A DNA stretch of 64,000 nt from DASYXZ01 sp035946625 (GCA_035946625.1 DASYZE010000073.1:65969-129968), one strand, 5' to 3'; numbered from the stretch's first letter, positions 11,756 to 21,184 are shown. The notes: generated by a model from the sequence alone, not told the origin. Made by a program: numbers and translations.

Positions 11756-12934
11756 ATGAAATTTAAGCACGCGCAACAATTGGCAATTGCGGCTCTGACC
11801 GCCATCAGTCTGGCCTTGCTGTCCTCGTGTTCAGATAGCGGTTCGGCCGGCAAGGCGGCGCCATCGCCCCAGGCGGCCATGGCCGCCATGCCTCCCGTGC
11901 CCGCCACTCTGGGCGTAGCCAGTCTGAAGACTGTGCCGGTGCAGGTGCGCAGCATCGGCAGCGGCGAGGCCTACTCCACGGTGAATGTGAAATCCCAAGT
12001 GGACGGAAAAGTGGATAGCGTTCATTTCCAGGAAGGCCAGGACGTCAAGAAAGGCGATCTGCTTTTCTCGATCGATCCCCGACCGTTTGAGGCTGCCCTC
12101 CAACAGGCGGAGGCGAATCTGGCCCGCGATCAGGCCTTGCTGAAAAACGCGACGGCGCAAGCTGCCCGGTACGAAGAGCTTTTTAAGAGCGGAATTGTTT
12201 CCAAAGATCAGTACGACACATTTAACACCAACGCCGCCTCGCTTGAGGCTACGGTTAAGGCCGACCAGGCCGCAGTAGAGACTGACAAAATCCCCCTGGG
12301 CTATTGTTCAATCTATGCGCCCATTGACGGACGCACCGGCAGCTTGATGGTCCACCCCGGCAACACCGTGAAGTCCGGGGATGCGACGCTGGTGGTGATT
12401 AACAAGATCAGCCCGATTTATGTGGACTTTTCCATTCCGGAGCAGTACCTCGCGGACATCAAGAAGTATCAGGCACAGGGCAGCCTGCGAGTCGAAGCCA
12501 TGGTGCCCCAATTTGAAAATCAACCCGAAACGGGCCGGGTGACTTTCTTCAACAACGCGGTGGACAACACTACCGGGACCATCCTGCTGAAGGGAACTTT
12601 TCCCAACCGGCAAAAGCGGCTCTGGCCGGGACAATTCATTACCCTGGTGCTGACCCTCACCTCCATGCACGACGCCGTGGTGGTTCCATCCCAGGCCGTA
12701 CAAACGGGCCAGCAAGGCCAGTATATCTTTGTGGTTAACAAAGACAATTCAGTCGAGATGCGTCCCGTGGTGCCCGGCGCCGTGGTGGGCGGCGATGAAG
12801 TGATTGAGAAGGGAATTCAATCCGGCGAACGCGTGGTTACTGACGGCCAGTTGATGCTCTTTCCGGGCGCGCACGTGATGGATCGAGCCAGCGCCAACCC
12901 TGGAGCGGGAGCCCCCTTGGCGGGGAAGCAGTAG
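11756..12934 (+). CDS. RND efflux periplasmic adaptor (MdtA/AcrA type membrane fusion protein)
   Basis: 392 residues. The N-terminal hydrophobic segment ends in LLSSCS, a lipobox-like site, so it is probably a lipoprotein anchored in the inner membrane. A biotinyl-lipoyl half follows (VNVKSQVDGKVDSVHFQEGQ), then a coiled-coil hairpin (about 105-180), the second lipoyl half (IYAPIDGRTGSLMVHPGNTV), a beta-barrel and the membrane-proximal domain ending near residue 375. It would link the pump encoded at 13636 to an outer-membrane channel. No TolC-like gene lies in the window. It is separated from the pump by a PCYCGC-family gene. Drug rather than metal export is suggested by the HAE1-type pump. 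Confidence 0.9.
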   Translation: MKFKHAQQLAIAALTAISLALLSSCSDSGSAGKAAPSPQAAMAAMPPVPATLGVASLKTVPVQVRSIGSGEAYSTVNVKSQVDGKVDSVHFQEGQDVKKGDLLFSIDPRPFEAALQQAEANLARDQALLKNATAQAARYEELFKSGIVSKDQYDTFNTNAASLEATVKADQAAVETDKIPLGYCSIYAPIDGRTGSLMVHPGNTVKSGDATLVVINKISPIYVDFSIPEQYLADIKKYQAQGSLRVEAMVPQFENQPETGRVTFFNNAVDNTTGTILLKGTFPNRQKRLWPGQFITLVLTLTSMHDAVVVPSQAVQTGQQGQYIFVVNKDNSVEMRPVVPGAVVGGDEVIEKGIQSGERVVTDGQLMLFPGAHVMDRASANPGAGAPLAGKQ

Positions 12935-13059
12935 ACAGGATAGATAGAAGGTTAATGGTTAAAGGGTAAAGGATAAAAGCAGAGAGCAGAAAGAATATCT
13001 TCATCGGATTTTAAGGAGCACTCCTTTTTTACGGCGGCGAATATATGGGGAGGGACACC

Positions 13060-13566
13060 GTGGTGATCAAAAAGTTCTACATTTTTGGTTGTGTTCTCGC
13101 ATTGGGATTATTTGCCTTTGTGTTAGGTGGAGGGCGAATTCCGGTGACCATTTCACTTGCGGCTCCAGGACCTTTGAAAGGCGCGCGCGCGGCTGAGGAG
13201 GTTCCGCCTTACCACCCTGATTCCCCGCCCGCCAAGGACCTTCCCACTACTTTGGATCCCATGAAATTTCCCGATGCCATCACCCAGAACGCCTACGCCA
13301 TGGCCGCCAAAATCAAGCCCGTGCTCTATCAGCAACCATGTTACTGCCATTGCGACAAAGAACTCGGCCACGGCAGCCTGCTGGACTGTTTTACCGGAAT
13401 GCACGCGGCGGTTTGCAACGTCTGCAAGTGGGAAGGAATCTACGCCTACCAACAGAGCATGAAGAAGAAAACTCCGGCGCAAATTCGCGCCGGCATCCTG
13501 AAAGGCGAGTGGAAGAAAGTCGATTTGATGAAATACCGGAGCTACAATCCGGATTCAGACAAATAA
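13060..13566 (+). CDS. Exported PCYCGC-family cysteine-rich protein inside the RND efflux locus
   Basis: 168 residues from GTG 13060, chosen because GGGGAGGG (13047-13054) precedes it by about 6 nt; the in-frame ATG at 13045 overlaps that sequence. An N-terminal hydrophobic segment (FYIFGCVLALGLFAFVL) serves as signal or anchor. The conserved core reads QPCYCHCDKELGHGSLLDCF, then CNVCKWEGIYA, matching the PCYCGC domain (here with His in place of Gly). The six Cys and nearby His suggest metal or redox cofactor binding outside the membrane. Known family members lack a firm function. It lies between the adaptor (ends 12934) and the pump (starts 13636), all on one strand, implying a role tied to the efflux complex. 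Confidence 0.8.
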   Translation: MVIKKFYIFGCVLALGLFAFVLGGGRIPVTISLAAPGPLKGARAAEEVPPYHPDSPPAKDLPTTLDPMKFPDAITQNAYAMAAKIKPVLYQQPCYCHCDKELGHGSLLDCFTGMHAAVCNVCKWEGIYAYQQSMKKKTPAQIRAGILKGEWKKVDLMKYRSYNPDSDK

Positions 13567-13635
13567 TAAGCCGGCTTGGTTTGAACGAGCGGTCCGAACC
13601 TTTCGAACTCAACTGACACCGGACAGAATTTTAAC

Positions 13636-16600
13636 ATGAACCTCGCGGAACTTTTCATCAAGCGCCCGGTGATGACCACGCTGGTCACGGCCGCGATTCT
13701 CGTCTTTGGCATCATCGCCTACCGCCAACTGCCGGTGAGTGATTTGCCCAACGTGGATTACCCCACCATTCAGGTGGCTGCCGCGCTCCCCGGCGCCAAT
13801 CCGGATACCATGGCCTCCGCGGTGGCCACCCCGCTCGAGCGCCAATTTTCCACCATCGCCGGCCTCGATTCGATGAGTTCCTCGAACACCCAGGGCTTCA
13901 CTTCCATCACCCTGCAATTCACCTTGAGCCGGAATATTGACGCGGCCGCGCAGGACGTCCAGGCCGCCATCGCGGCCGTGCAGGGGCAGCTCCCCACCGA
14001 CATGCCCAGCCCGCCCACGTACCAGAAAGTGAACCCGGCCGACCAGCCCATCATTTACATGTCGGTGGCCTCCAAGACCCTTCCGCTTTCCACCGTGGAC
14101 CACTACGCGGACACCATCATGGCGCAGCGCATCTCCACCATCAGCGGGGTGGCCCAGGTGCAGGTGTTTGGGGAACAGAAATATGCGGTGCGCGTCCGGC
14201 TGGACCCTAAAGCTCTGGCTTCGCGTGGCATCGGGATTGACGAAGTGACCGCCGCCATTCAACATGCCAACGTCAACCTGCCCACCGGCCTGCTGACCGG
14301 CGCCAACAAATCTTTCTCCGTGCAAGCCAACGGCCAGCTTCTGGACGCGGCCGCTTACCGTCCCATGATTGTGGCTTATCGCAACGGCTCGCCGGTGCGC
14401 CTGGATGAATTGGGCCAGGTGATTGACAGCGTCCAAAACGACAAGGTGGTGATGTGGGAAAACGGCGTTCAGGCTGAGGTTCTGGCTATCCGCAAACAGC
14501 CGGGGACCAATACCGTGGAAGTGGTGGATAACATCAGGAAGCTTTTGCCTACCTTCCGGTCGCAGATTCCGGCCGGCATTGAAATGCACATCGGTTACGA
14601 CCGCTCCGAGACAATTCGCGAGTCGGTCCACGATGTGAAGTTCACCCTATTGCTCACCATTGCGCTGGTCATCATGGTAATTTTCCTTTTCCTGCGCAAC
14701 CTTTCCGCCACCATTATTCCCAGCCTGGCACTGCCCTTGTCGATCATCGGAACCTTTGCCGTGATGTACCTGCTGGGCTATACGGTGGACAACCTCTCGC
14801 TGATGGCGCTCACCCTTTCCGTGGGCTTCGTGGTGGATGACGCCATCGTGATGCTGGAGAATATCGTCCGCCACATGGAGAAGGGCGAGACGGTGATGGA
14901 AGCGGCGCTGAACGGGTCGCGGGAAATCAGCTTCACCATTCTCTCCATGACCCTTTCGCTGGCGGCAGTTTTCATTCCCGTCCTCTTCCTCGCCGGGATC
15001 CTCGGCCGCCTCCTTCACGAATTTGCCGTCACCATCGCCACCGCCGTACTGGTCTCAGGGTTTGTCTCCCTGACCCTCACCCCCATGCTTTGCAGCCGAT
15101 TTATCCGCCCGCCCGCGACGGAAAAACATGGCACGCTCTACAACGCTTCCGAGCGCGTCTTCCAGGGCATGTTGAGAATCTATGACTGGAGCCTGAGCGG
15201 AGTCCTTCGCCATCGCTTCATCACTTTGCTCGCTTCCTTCGTAATTCTGGGAGGGACGTTGTATTTATTCTTCCTGATCCCTAAGGGTTTTCTCTCCAGC
15301 GAGGACTCCGGCCTGATGCTTGGTTTCACCCAGGCGCAGCAAGGCATTTCGGTTGACTCCATGCGCCAACACCAATTGGAAGTGACCAATCTGGTGGTTC
15401 ACAATCCCAACATCGAAGACACATTCGCGCTGGCGGGCGCCGGCTTTGCCGGCTTCGCCTCCAACACCGGAATATTCTTTTGCCACCTCAAGCCCTCCGC
15501 CGAACGGCAACTGGCGCCACTTCCCAAGCCGGAAGGAATCCTGGCCGTGCCGGGAATGATGGCGCTTTATCGCACCGCCATCAGGATTTGGCCGAGGCAT
15601 ATGAGCACGGATGATGTCATCAACGAGTTGCGGCCTCAACTCTTCAGCGTTCCGGGCATCATTGCGTTCTTGCAGAACCCGCCGCCCATCCAGATCGGCG
15701 GGCAGCTCACCAAAAGCCCGTATCAGTATAGCTTGCAGGGTGCAGACACGGCCGCGCTCTACCGTGAATCCAACCTCTTGCTGCAGAAGCTGGGGCAAAT
15801 TAAGGGCATCCGCGACGTGAACACCGACCTGCAAATTGCCAATCCGCAGGTCAATGTGGAAATCGACCGCGACAAGGCTTCCACGCTGGGAGTCACCGCC
15901 TTTCAGGTGGAAGACGCCCTGGCCTCGGCCTACGGCGACCGGCAGGTTTCCACCATCTACCGGCCCGACAACGAATACAAGGTGATTGTTGAACTCGAGT
16001 TGCAATATCAGAGGGATCCCAACGTTCTCTCCATGCTCTATATCCGCTCGTCGGGAGGGCAGTTGGTCCCGCTTAATTCTGTGGCCCGGTTCACCCAAAG
16101 CCTGGGGCCGCTGGCCGTAAACCATACCGGGCAGCTTCCCTCCGTCACTATAAGCTTCGGGCTGGATCCCGGCGTAGCCCTGGGCGACGCGGTGCAAAAA
16201 GTGGAGGCGGTCGCCCGCCAGACACTCCCCCCCACCATCGCCGGCAGCTTCCAGGGCGAGGCCAAGGCTTACGAGGCATCCCTGGTGGGCCTGGGCGTCT
16301 TGCTGGTGCTCACCATTTTCCTAATCTATGCCTTGCTGGGTATTCTCTATGAGAGTTTTATCCATCCTCTGACTATTCTTTCCGGCCTCCCTTCCGCCGG
16401 CTTGGGCGCCATCGCCACCTTGATGCTCTTCAAGGACGATCTGAACCTCTACGGCTTTGTGGGCATCATGATGCTGATCGGCATCGTAAAGAAGAACGCC
16501 ATTATGATGATCGACTTTGCCCTGGAAGCCGAGCGCAAGGAGGGCAAAAATACGCGCGACGCCATTCACGAAGGCTGCCTGGTTCGCTTCCGCCCCATTA

Positions 16601-16896
16601 TGATGACCACCATGGCGGCGTTGATGGGCACGTTGCCCATCGCCATGGGGCTCAGCGCCAGCGCCGAAACCCGCCGCCCCCTCGGACTCGCGGTGGTGGG
16701 CGGGCTGCTCGTCTCCCAACTGATCACCCTTTACATCACCCCCGTCTATTACACCTACCTCGATCAGTTCCAGAATTTCATCGGAGGTTTGTTTGGCCGC
16801 CGCCGTAAAGAACACGGTGCTGAGTACGAAACCCCTGAACCGGAGCTGGCCGGCGCGCCCCATCACACCGGGCAAGTGGAGCCGCTTGAGTCGTAA
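13636..16896 (+). CDS. RND multidrug efflux permease (HAE1 family, MdtB/AcrB-like)
   Basis: 1086-residue inner-membrane proton-driven pump. It starts NLAELFIKRPVMTTLVTAA (amphipathic helix and TM1) and has two large periplasmic loops with the porter and docking subdomains. The TM4 proton-relay motif GFVVDDAIVMLENI carries the Asp pair, and TM10 carries GIVKKNAIMMIDFA with the essential Lys. Together these support a functional HAE1 exporter of lipophilic compounds. The C-terminal tail after TM12 is charged. It works with the adaptor at 11756. The outer-membrane factor must be encoded elsewhere. There is no convincing ribosome-binding site directly upstream, but the start agrees with the family N-terminus. 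Confidence 0.95.
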   Translation: MNLAELFIKRPVMTTLVTAAILVFGIIAYRQLPVSDLPNVDYPTIQVAAALPGANPDTMASAVATPLERQFSTIAGLDSMSSSNTQGFTSITLQFTLSRNIDAAAQDVQAAIAAVQGQLPTDMPSPPTYQKVNPADQPIIYMSVASKTLPLSTVDHYADTIMAQRISTISGVAQVQVFGEQKYAVRVRLDPKALASRGIGIDEVTAAIQHANVNLPTGLLTGANKSFSVQANGQLLDAAAYRPMIVAYRNGSPVRLDELGQVIDSVQNDKVVMWENGVQAEVLAIRKQPGTNTVEVVDNIRKLLPTFRSQIPAGIEMHIGYDRSETIRESVHDVKFTLLLTIALVIMVIFLFLRNLSATIIPSLALPLSIIGTFAVMYLLGYTVDNLSLMALTLSVGFVVDDAIVMLENIVRHMEKGETVMEAALNGSREISFTILSMTLSLAAVFIPVLFLAGILGRLLHEFAVTIATAVLVSGFVSLTLTPMLCSRFIRPPATEKHGTLYNASERVFQGMLRIYDWSLSGVLRHRFITLLASFVILGGTLYLFFLIPKGFLSSEDSGLMLGFTQAQQGISVDSMRQHQLEVTNLVVHNPNIEDTFALAGAGFAGFASNTGIFFCHLKPSAERQLAPLPKPEGILAVPGMMALYRTAIRIWPRHMSTDDVINELRPQLFSVPGIIAFLQNPPPIQIGGQLTKSPYQYSLQGADTAALYRESNLLLQKLGQIKGIRDVNTDLQIANPQVNVEIDRDKASTLGVTAFQVEDALASAYGDRQVSTIYRPDNEYKVIVELELQYQRDPNVLSMLYIRSSGGQLVPLNSVARFTQSLGPLAVNHTGQLPSVTISFGLDPGVALGDAVQKVEAVARQTLPPTIAGSFQGEAKAYEASLVGLGVLLVLTIFLIYALLGILYESFIHPLTILSGLPSAGLGAIATLMLFKDDLNLYGFVGIMMLIGIVKKNAIMMIDFALEAERKEGKNTRDAIHEGCLVRFRPIMMTTMAALMGTLPIAMGLSASAETRRPLGLAVVGGLLVSQLITLYITPVYYTYLDQFQNFIGGLFGRRRKEHGAEYETPEPELAGAPHHTGQVEPLES

Positions 16897-16900
16897 GAAG

Positions 16901-17026
16901 GCAGTTCACAGTTGACAGTCGACAGTTGACAGTTAAAGACGAAGACCTGAAATGCTTTCTTTTGGAAAGTGAGGCAGCTCATTCGCTCGGTGGGCTTTAG
17001 AATGCCAATTGTCAATTGTGAACTGT
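16901..17026. repeat. CAGTTGACAG-type intergenic repeats forming an imperfect inverted repeat
   Basis: Downstream of the pump gene the sequence repeats the words CAGTTCACAGTTGACAG and CGACAGTTGACAGTTAA (16901-16935). A near inverse copy (GTCAATTGTGAACTGT) occurs at 17010-17025. The arms could form a long stem with a loop of about 70 nt. Similar ACTG/CAGT-rich tracts occur at 21245-21272, 42536-42566 and 42790-42808. Confidence 0.5.
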
Positions 17027-17124
17027 AAACTCTTTCCCAGGCATCCGGCGGGGTTCAAATGTCATCCAACCACTCCAGAACCTCAAATTTGTTACGGGAC
17101 CCACGGCGGAATAGCAGGAGTCGA

Positions 17125-18537
17125 ATGATGAGTGCTCGCAGAATCGTACGCGGCCTGATTTTGCTGGAATCGATTTGTCTGGCCGGCTCAGTGCTTGCCT
17201 TCGGTCAGACCGACCCGCCCGGCGACGTGGAAACGATTAAGCTGGTGGTGGACAAAGGCGCGCCCTTGTGGCTCGCGCTCGCCAAGCCTCTCCCGGCCAA
17301 GCGCGAAGGAGATACTGTGGAAGCGCGCCTGGTGGAGCCGATTTACGCCTTCGATCGCATCGTGGTGCCGGCGGGAACCCGGGTTTTGGGACACGTCACC
17401 AAAGTCGAGCCCGTTTCGCACCAGGTCAGGGAGCGCGCGATTCTGGCCGGGGACTTCACACCCTTACGCGACGCTCAAATTGAATTTGACACCCTGGTGT
17501 TCAAGGACGGCAAACGCGTGCCCTTGCAGACCAAAGTTTCCGCCGGCCTGCCCGACGTCGTGCACCTGGAGAGCGCCTCCGCCGATGCCAAAAAGCATCA
17601 GAGCCAAGCTTCCCAGGTTGCTGATATCGCCAGGCAGGAAATCAACGCGCGGCGGCAGGAGGCCATGGACGCCATCAAGGGCCCGGGCAAAATGAAACGC
17701 ATTAAAGAGAGAGCGCTGGCGATGCTGCCCTATCATTCGCAGACCATACCCGTGGGCACGCGCTTTGACGCCGAATTGCTCGTACCTCTTGATTTCGGCA
17801 CGGTGAACTGTCCCGTGCAAGACCTGGTGAAAATCGGCTCTTCCGAATCGCCGGTGGGCGTGGTTCACGCGCGCCTGATCACTCCATTAAGCTCGGCCAC
17901 CGCGCAGCGCGGCAAGCCCGTGGAAGCGATCATTTCACAGCCCATGTACACTGCGGATCATCATTTGATTCTGCCCGTGGGGAGCCGACTGGAAGGCACG
18001 GTATTGCAGGCCACCCCCGCGCGCCGGATGAATCGCACCGGCTCGCTGCGATTCACTTTTCGGCGCGCCGTACCACCTTCGGGGATGGCGCAGACCGTTG
18101 AAGGCAGTCTGTCCGGAGTGGCCGCCAATCGCGATGACCACATCAAGCTTGACGCTGAGGGCGGCGCCCACGCCACTCACCCCAAAAGCGGTTACGTCCT
18201 GCCCGTTCTCGACGTGATGCTGGCTTCCTCCACCCTCGACGGCCTGGACCATCACGCTCATCTCGATCACCGCCATTATGACGGCCCCAATCCCGGCCGC
18301 GCGGCCACCGGCGGCATCGGCTTTGGCTTGATCGGCGCCGCCGCTTCACTTAGTTCGCACGTCGCGGCCGTAGGCTTCGGCTTTTGGGGCGCGGGCTGGG
18401 GAGTTTACTATCGCTTCATCGCCCGCGGCACCGAAGTTGTTTTCCCCATGGATACGCCCATGGAAATAACGCTGGGATCGCACAGCGGCAAACCCACGGA
18501 GCCTTCCGTCGAGCGCAAATTCACTGCGTCGAATTAG
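17125..18537 (+). CDS. Secreted protein of unknown function, repeated beta-domain (TrbI/VirB10-like wording)
   Basis: 470 residues from ATG 17125, chosen because AGGAG (17116-17120) lies just upstream and a signal peptide follows directly (MMSARRIVRGLILLESICLA, cleavage near FGQT). The mature protein has segments of the form IVVPAGTRVLGHVTKV and LILPVGSRLEGTVLQATPAR, each preceded by a statement-like strand. This is the pattern of two copies of a beta-barrel domain like that of VirB10/TrbI proteins, but no conjugation genes are nearby. A Gly/Ala-rich hydrophobic stretch (about residues 390-430) could insert into a membrane. Probably periplasmic or outer-membrane-associated. Function unknown. 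Confidence 0.65.
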   Translation: MMSARRIVRGLILLESICLAGSVLAFGQTDPPGDVETIKLVVDKGAPLWLALAKPLPAKREGDTVEARLVEPIYAFDRIVVPAGTRVLGHVTKVEPVSHQVRERAILAGDFTPLRDAQIEFDTLVFKDGKRVPLQTKVSAGLPDVVHLESASADAKKHQSQASQVADIARQEINARRQEAMDAIKGPGKMKRIKERALAMLPYHSQTIPVGTRFDAELLVPLDFGTVNCPVQDLVKIGSSESPVGVVHARLITPLSSATAQRGKPVEAIISQPMYTADHHLILPVGSRLEGTVLQATPARRMNRTGSLRFTFRRAVPPSGMAQTVEGSLSGVAANRDDHIKLDAEGGAHATHPKSGYVLPVLDVMLASSTLDGLDHHAHLDHRHYDGPNPGRAATGGIGFGLIGAAASLSSHVAAVGFGFWGAGWGVYYRFIARGTEVVFPMDTPMEITLGSHSGKPTEPSVERKFTASN

Positions 18538-18714
18538 TGATTCAAAGAGAACGGCTGCCTTATCGCATTCGTGCCCACAACTCTCCTAAAACTGCTGCTG
18601 GACAATTTTCGTATCCTGCCAGAACTCTCTGTGAGACCCTGTGTTCCCTGTGGTGAAGTTTTTCGGTTCCTTTTCGGCTTTGCCGGGTTACGCTGTCCGC
18701 CCAGGGGAGGAGAC

Positions 18715-19105
18715 TTGAAGCTCAGCATCGAAAACGTCGGAAAACTTTACAGCCACAAAGTTTGGGCGTTGCGAAATTTCAGCCTGGAACTCGGGCCCGG
18801 CGTGCTGGGTCTGCTCGGTCCGAACGGCGCGGGCAAAACAACTCTGATGAATATTCTGGCCACCATCACGCGCGCCACTGAAGGCAGTGTGACGTGGAAT
18901 GGCGCCGACCTCCAGCGCCATCCTGACGCGGTGCGCGCCGCGCTCGGCTACCTGCCGCAGGATTTCGGCATTTATCCAAATTTAAACGCGGTGGAGTTTC
19001 TGGAATATTTCGCCGCCGTCAAGGGACTGGACGCCGTTGCGGCGAGCCGCCGCATTGAAGAGTTGCTGGTTCTGGTCAATCTCGCCGACGTGCGCAAGCG
19101 GCCGA
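18715..19105 (+). pseudogene. ABC transporter ATP-binding subunit, truncated remnant
   Basis: Starts at TTG 18715 after GGGGAGG. The N-terminal half of an ABC-2/CcmA-type ATPase is intact: Walker A GPNGAGKTT, then the Q-loop region YLPQDFGIYP. It then proceeds to VNLADVRKR, after which the family would continue with the LSGGM signature, Walker B and H-loop. Instead, at about 19101-19112 the sequence switches into the antisense of an antitoxin gene and the frame continues as nonsense to 19287. Without signature and Walker B motifs it cannot hydrolyse ATP. No permease gene follows, so the rest of the operon has been lost or moved. Confidence 0.85.
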
Positions 19106-19390
19106 ACGCGAAAAGCCATGTTTTTTTCGGAGTTGTCGCTCCGCCTGTTCAAGCGGGATGCCTTCACCGCGATCAAACTGTTTCATTCCTTGCCGGATTG
19201 AAGCTACGGTTTCGGCGCGGTCCAGCCGGTTCAGCAAGGCCTGATAGCTGTCCGCATCCTGGACGACGATCTCCGCCCGGCCGTTGACGGTTAGTACCAG
19301 AGGGGTTTTCTTTCCTTTGAGCCGCCCCACGTAATCCTTGAGATGGCGTTGAAATTCCGTGACCGAACGAATTTCGCGAAGATCAATCAT
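19076..19390 (-). CDS. Orphan Phd/YefM-type antitoxin
   Basis: 104 residues. The N-terminal half MIDLREIRSVTEFQRHLKD with LVLTVNGRAEIVVQDADSYQ is the Phd/YefM DNA-binding fold, and the C-terminal helix (LDRAETVASIRQGMKQ) is the toxin-neutralising part. The natural end should be close to LRKKHGF; the last 11 residues are read from the antisense of the ABC gene, so the original stop was lost at the junction. The partner toxin expected downstream (towards lower coordinates) is absent. The inverted repeat at 19409-19437 upstream is a plausible autoregulatory operator. Likely still expressible, but as an orphan its role is uncertain. Confidence 0.8.
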   Translation of the reverse strand: MIDLREIRSVTEFQRHLKDYVGRLKGKKTPLVLTVNGRAEIVVQDADSYQALLNRLDRAETVASIRQGMKQFDRGEGIPLEQAERQLRKKHGFSRSAACARRRD

Positions 19391-19408
19391 GGTCTGCCTC
19401 CATGCCTC

Positions 19409-19437
19409 AACATGCTTTAAACATATAATTGCATGTT
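19409..19437. promoter_or_regulatory. Inverted repeat upstream of the Phd/YefM-type antitoxin
   Basis: Arms AACATGC (19409-19415) and GCATGTT (19431-19437) are exact inverse complements around a 15-nt AT-rich centre that contains TATAT-like -10 material for the minus strand. It starts 19 bp upstream of the antitoxin ATG, the usual place for an autoregulatory operator in this family. Not experimentally known. Confidence 0.5.
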
Positions 19438-19504
19438 AGCCGAAAGCTGGTCAAGGCTCGGCAACGAGCGCAGACCGCTGCGCTACGCCGAGTGTTATAA
19501 GCTT

Positions 19505-21184
19505 TCACCCTGTCGATTCAACATTCCCGCTTCTCGCGCTGCGCGCCAGGTGATCGGCGGCGCGATAGGCCAGCGCCTGGATGGTGCAAGTCGGCTGATT
19601 GCGGCCGCTGGTGACAAAGTTGCTTCCGTCCACGATAAAAAGGTTGGGCACGTCATGGGCGCGATGGAATTTATCCACCACCGAAGTTTTGGGATCGTCG
19701 CCCATGCGGCAAGTGCCGAGCAGGTGCACGGAGGCCTCGGTGTCGTCGATCGGCAGCGGCCATTTCCTGATGGCCCCCGCCGCTTCCATCAACTCCAAAG
19801 CGCGGTCGCGGAAAAAGTGCATGTTCTTCACGTCGTCGGGATGATCTTTGTAGGTCACGCGCAGCGCGGGCAGGCCCCAGGCGTCCTTCACGTCGGGGTC
19901 CAGCGTAATATTGTTGGTGGGGACGGGCAGGCAAGTGGTGTGCGCCTGAACGTACATGGTGCGGATAAAATTTTCCTGCAAGGCTTTTTTAAATTGACCG
20001 CCCCAGCGCGGCACGTCCGGAGGCATTCCCCAAAGCGCAAAGCCAATCAGATAGAGATCGAAGCGCGCGTCCATTCCTCCGCCGCCGTAAAAGCCGCGCT
20101 GTGGATCCGAGTCATAGAAATCGTGGATCACCCGCGTGTCGTGAATGCTTTTGAATTCATTCAGCGGGTGCTCGAACACCCCCCCGGCATAGGAGCCCAC
20201 GTCCACCATCAAATATTTCCCCACCAACCCGCTGGAGTTGGCCAGCCCCTGCGGAAACAGCTTTGATTTTGAAAGCAGCAGCAGGCGCGGGGTCTCGGCG
20301 CCGTTCGAGCACAGCACCACCGCCCGGGCGCGCTGGAAATGTTCGTGTCCGGCGGAGTCGAAATAAACGGCGCCCGTCACCCAGCCGCTTTCGTCGATTT
20401 CGATTTTGCGTGTCACGCAGTTGGGCCGAATCTCGCACCGCCCCGTCTGCTCCGCCAGGGGAATCACCGTGACCAGGGTGCTGGACTTTGCGCCCATCTC
20501 GCACCCGAACCATTCGCAGAACCCGCAATGCGCGCAGGCGGCACGGCCGTGATAAGGTTGGGAAAGAATGGCCATGGGCGCGGGGAAGGCGTGCCAGCCG
20601 AGCTTGCGCGCCCCCCGCTCTGCCAGCACGCCGGAGGATTTTACCGGCATGGGCGGCAGCGGATAGGGTTTCGAGCGCGGCGGATCGAACGGGCTCGACC
20701 CGGCCAATCCGGAGACGCCCAATTCCCACTCCGCTTTGGTGTAATAAGGTTCCAGATCGGAGTACCGAAAGGGCCAGTCGGCAAAACCCGTCCCTTCGAT
20801 GGCCCCGAAGCGCGTGCGCTCCTCGAAATCAATTTCATGGAAGCGCCAGTAGTTGGCGGTAAAGTGGACCGTCCCGCCGCCCACGCACTGCCCGTAACCC
20901 ACCACGGGCTGCTGCACCGCCTTGTCATTTTCAGTTTTGCGAAAAGTATTGGGCTGGCGCGCGTGATCGTTCATCAGCGCCGCCTGCCCGATGTGGGGCG
21001 GATTGTAAATATCCTTGAACTTCAATTCGTCGTGCTTGAAATCTTTCTCGCTCACCCGCGGCCCTTGCTCCAGAACCACCACGGTAAAGCCGGCGGTAGA
21101 GAGCTCCTTGGCCATCACGCCTCCCGCCGCCCCCGCGCCCACAATCACAAAATCCACCAGCGACTTGTCATTAAATTTCGTCAT
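19505..21184 (-). CDS. GMC-family FAD oxidoreductase (gluconate-2-dehydrogenase large-subunit type)
   Basis: 559 residues. The N-terminal dinucleotide-binding motif VIVGAGAAGGVMAKEL (about 13-28) is followed by the FAD-contact Glu in VVLEQGPR. The stretch YGQCVGGGTVHFTANYWR matches the GMC signature region, and the C-terminal GTCRMGDDPKTSVVD and LFIVDGSNF segments carry the second FAD site and usual active-site neighbourhood. There is no signal peptide. Export would have to rely on the Tat-tagged partner encoded just upstream (21268-21843), as in gluconate dehydrogenases. Oxidises an alcohol or sugar, with electrons passed to a cytochrome or quinone. The substrate is not predictable, and no cytochrome subunit gene is adjacent. 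Confidence 0.9.
   Translation of the reverse strand: MTKFNDKSLVDFVIVGAGAAGGVMAKELSTAGFTVVVLEQGPRVSEKDFKHDELKFKDIYNPPHIGQAALMNDHARQPNTFRKTENDKAVQQPVVGYGQCVGGGTVHFTANYWRFHEIDFEERTRFGAIEGTGFADWPFRYSDLEPYYTKAEWELGVSGLAGSSPFDPPRSKPYPLPPMPVKSSGVLAERGARKLGWHAFPAPMAILSQPYHGRAACAHCGFCEWFGCEMGAKSSTLVTVIPLAEQTGRCEIRPNCVTRKIEIDESGWVTGAVYFDSAGHEHFQRARAVVLCSNGAETPRLLLLSKSKLFPQGLANSSGLVGKYLMVDVGSYAGGVFEHPLNEFKSIHDTRVIHDFYDSDPQRGFYGGGGMDARFDLYLIGFALWGMPPDVPRWGGQFKKALQENFIRTMYVQAHTTCLPVPTNNITLDPDVKDAWGLPALRVTYKDHPDDVKNMHFFRDRALELMEAAGAIRKWPLPIDDTEASVHLLGTCRMGDDPKTSVVDKFHRAHDVPNLFIVDGSNFVTSGRNQPTCTIQALAYRAADHLARSARSGNVESTG

Noticed and set aside
13609..14631. 340-codon minus-strand frame inside the RND pump gene
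   Set aside because: Its wording is the His/Gly/Arg-rich antisense of a well-conserved pump sequence and has no family match.
18571..18714. Extended N-terminus of the ABC ATPase remnant
   Set aside because: The first 48 codons lack family homology, and GGGGAGG immediately precedes the TTG at 18715 where homology starts.
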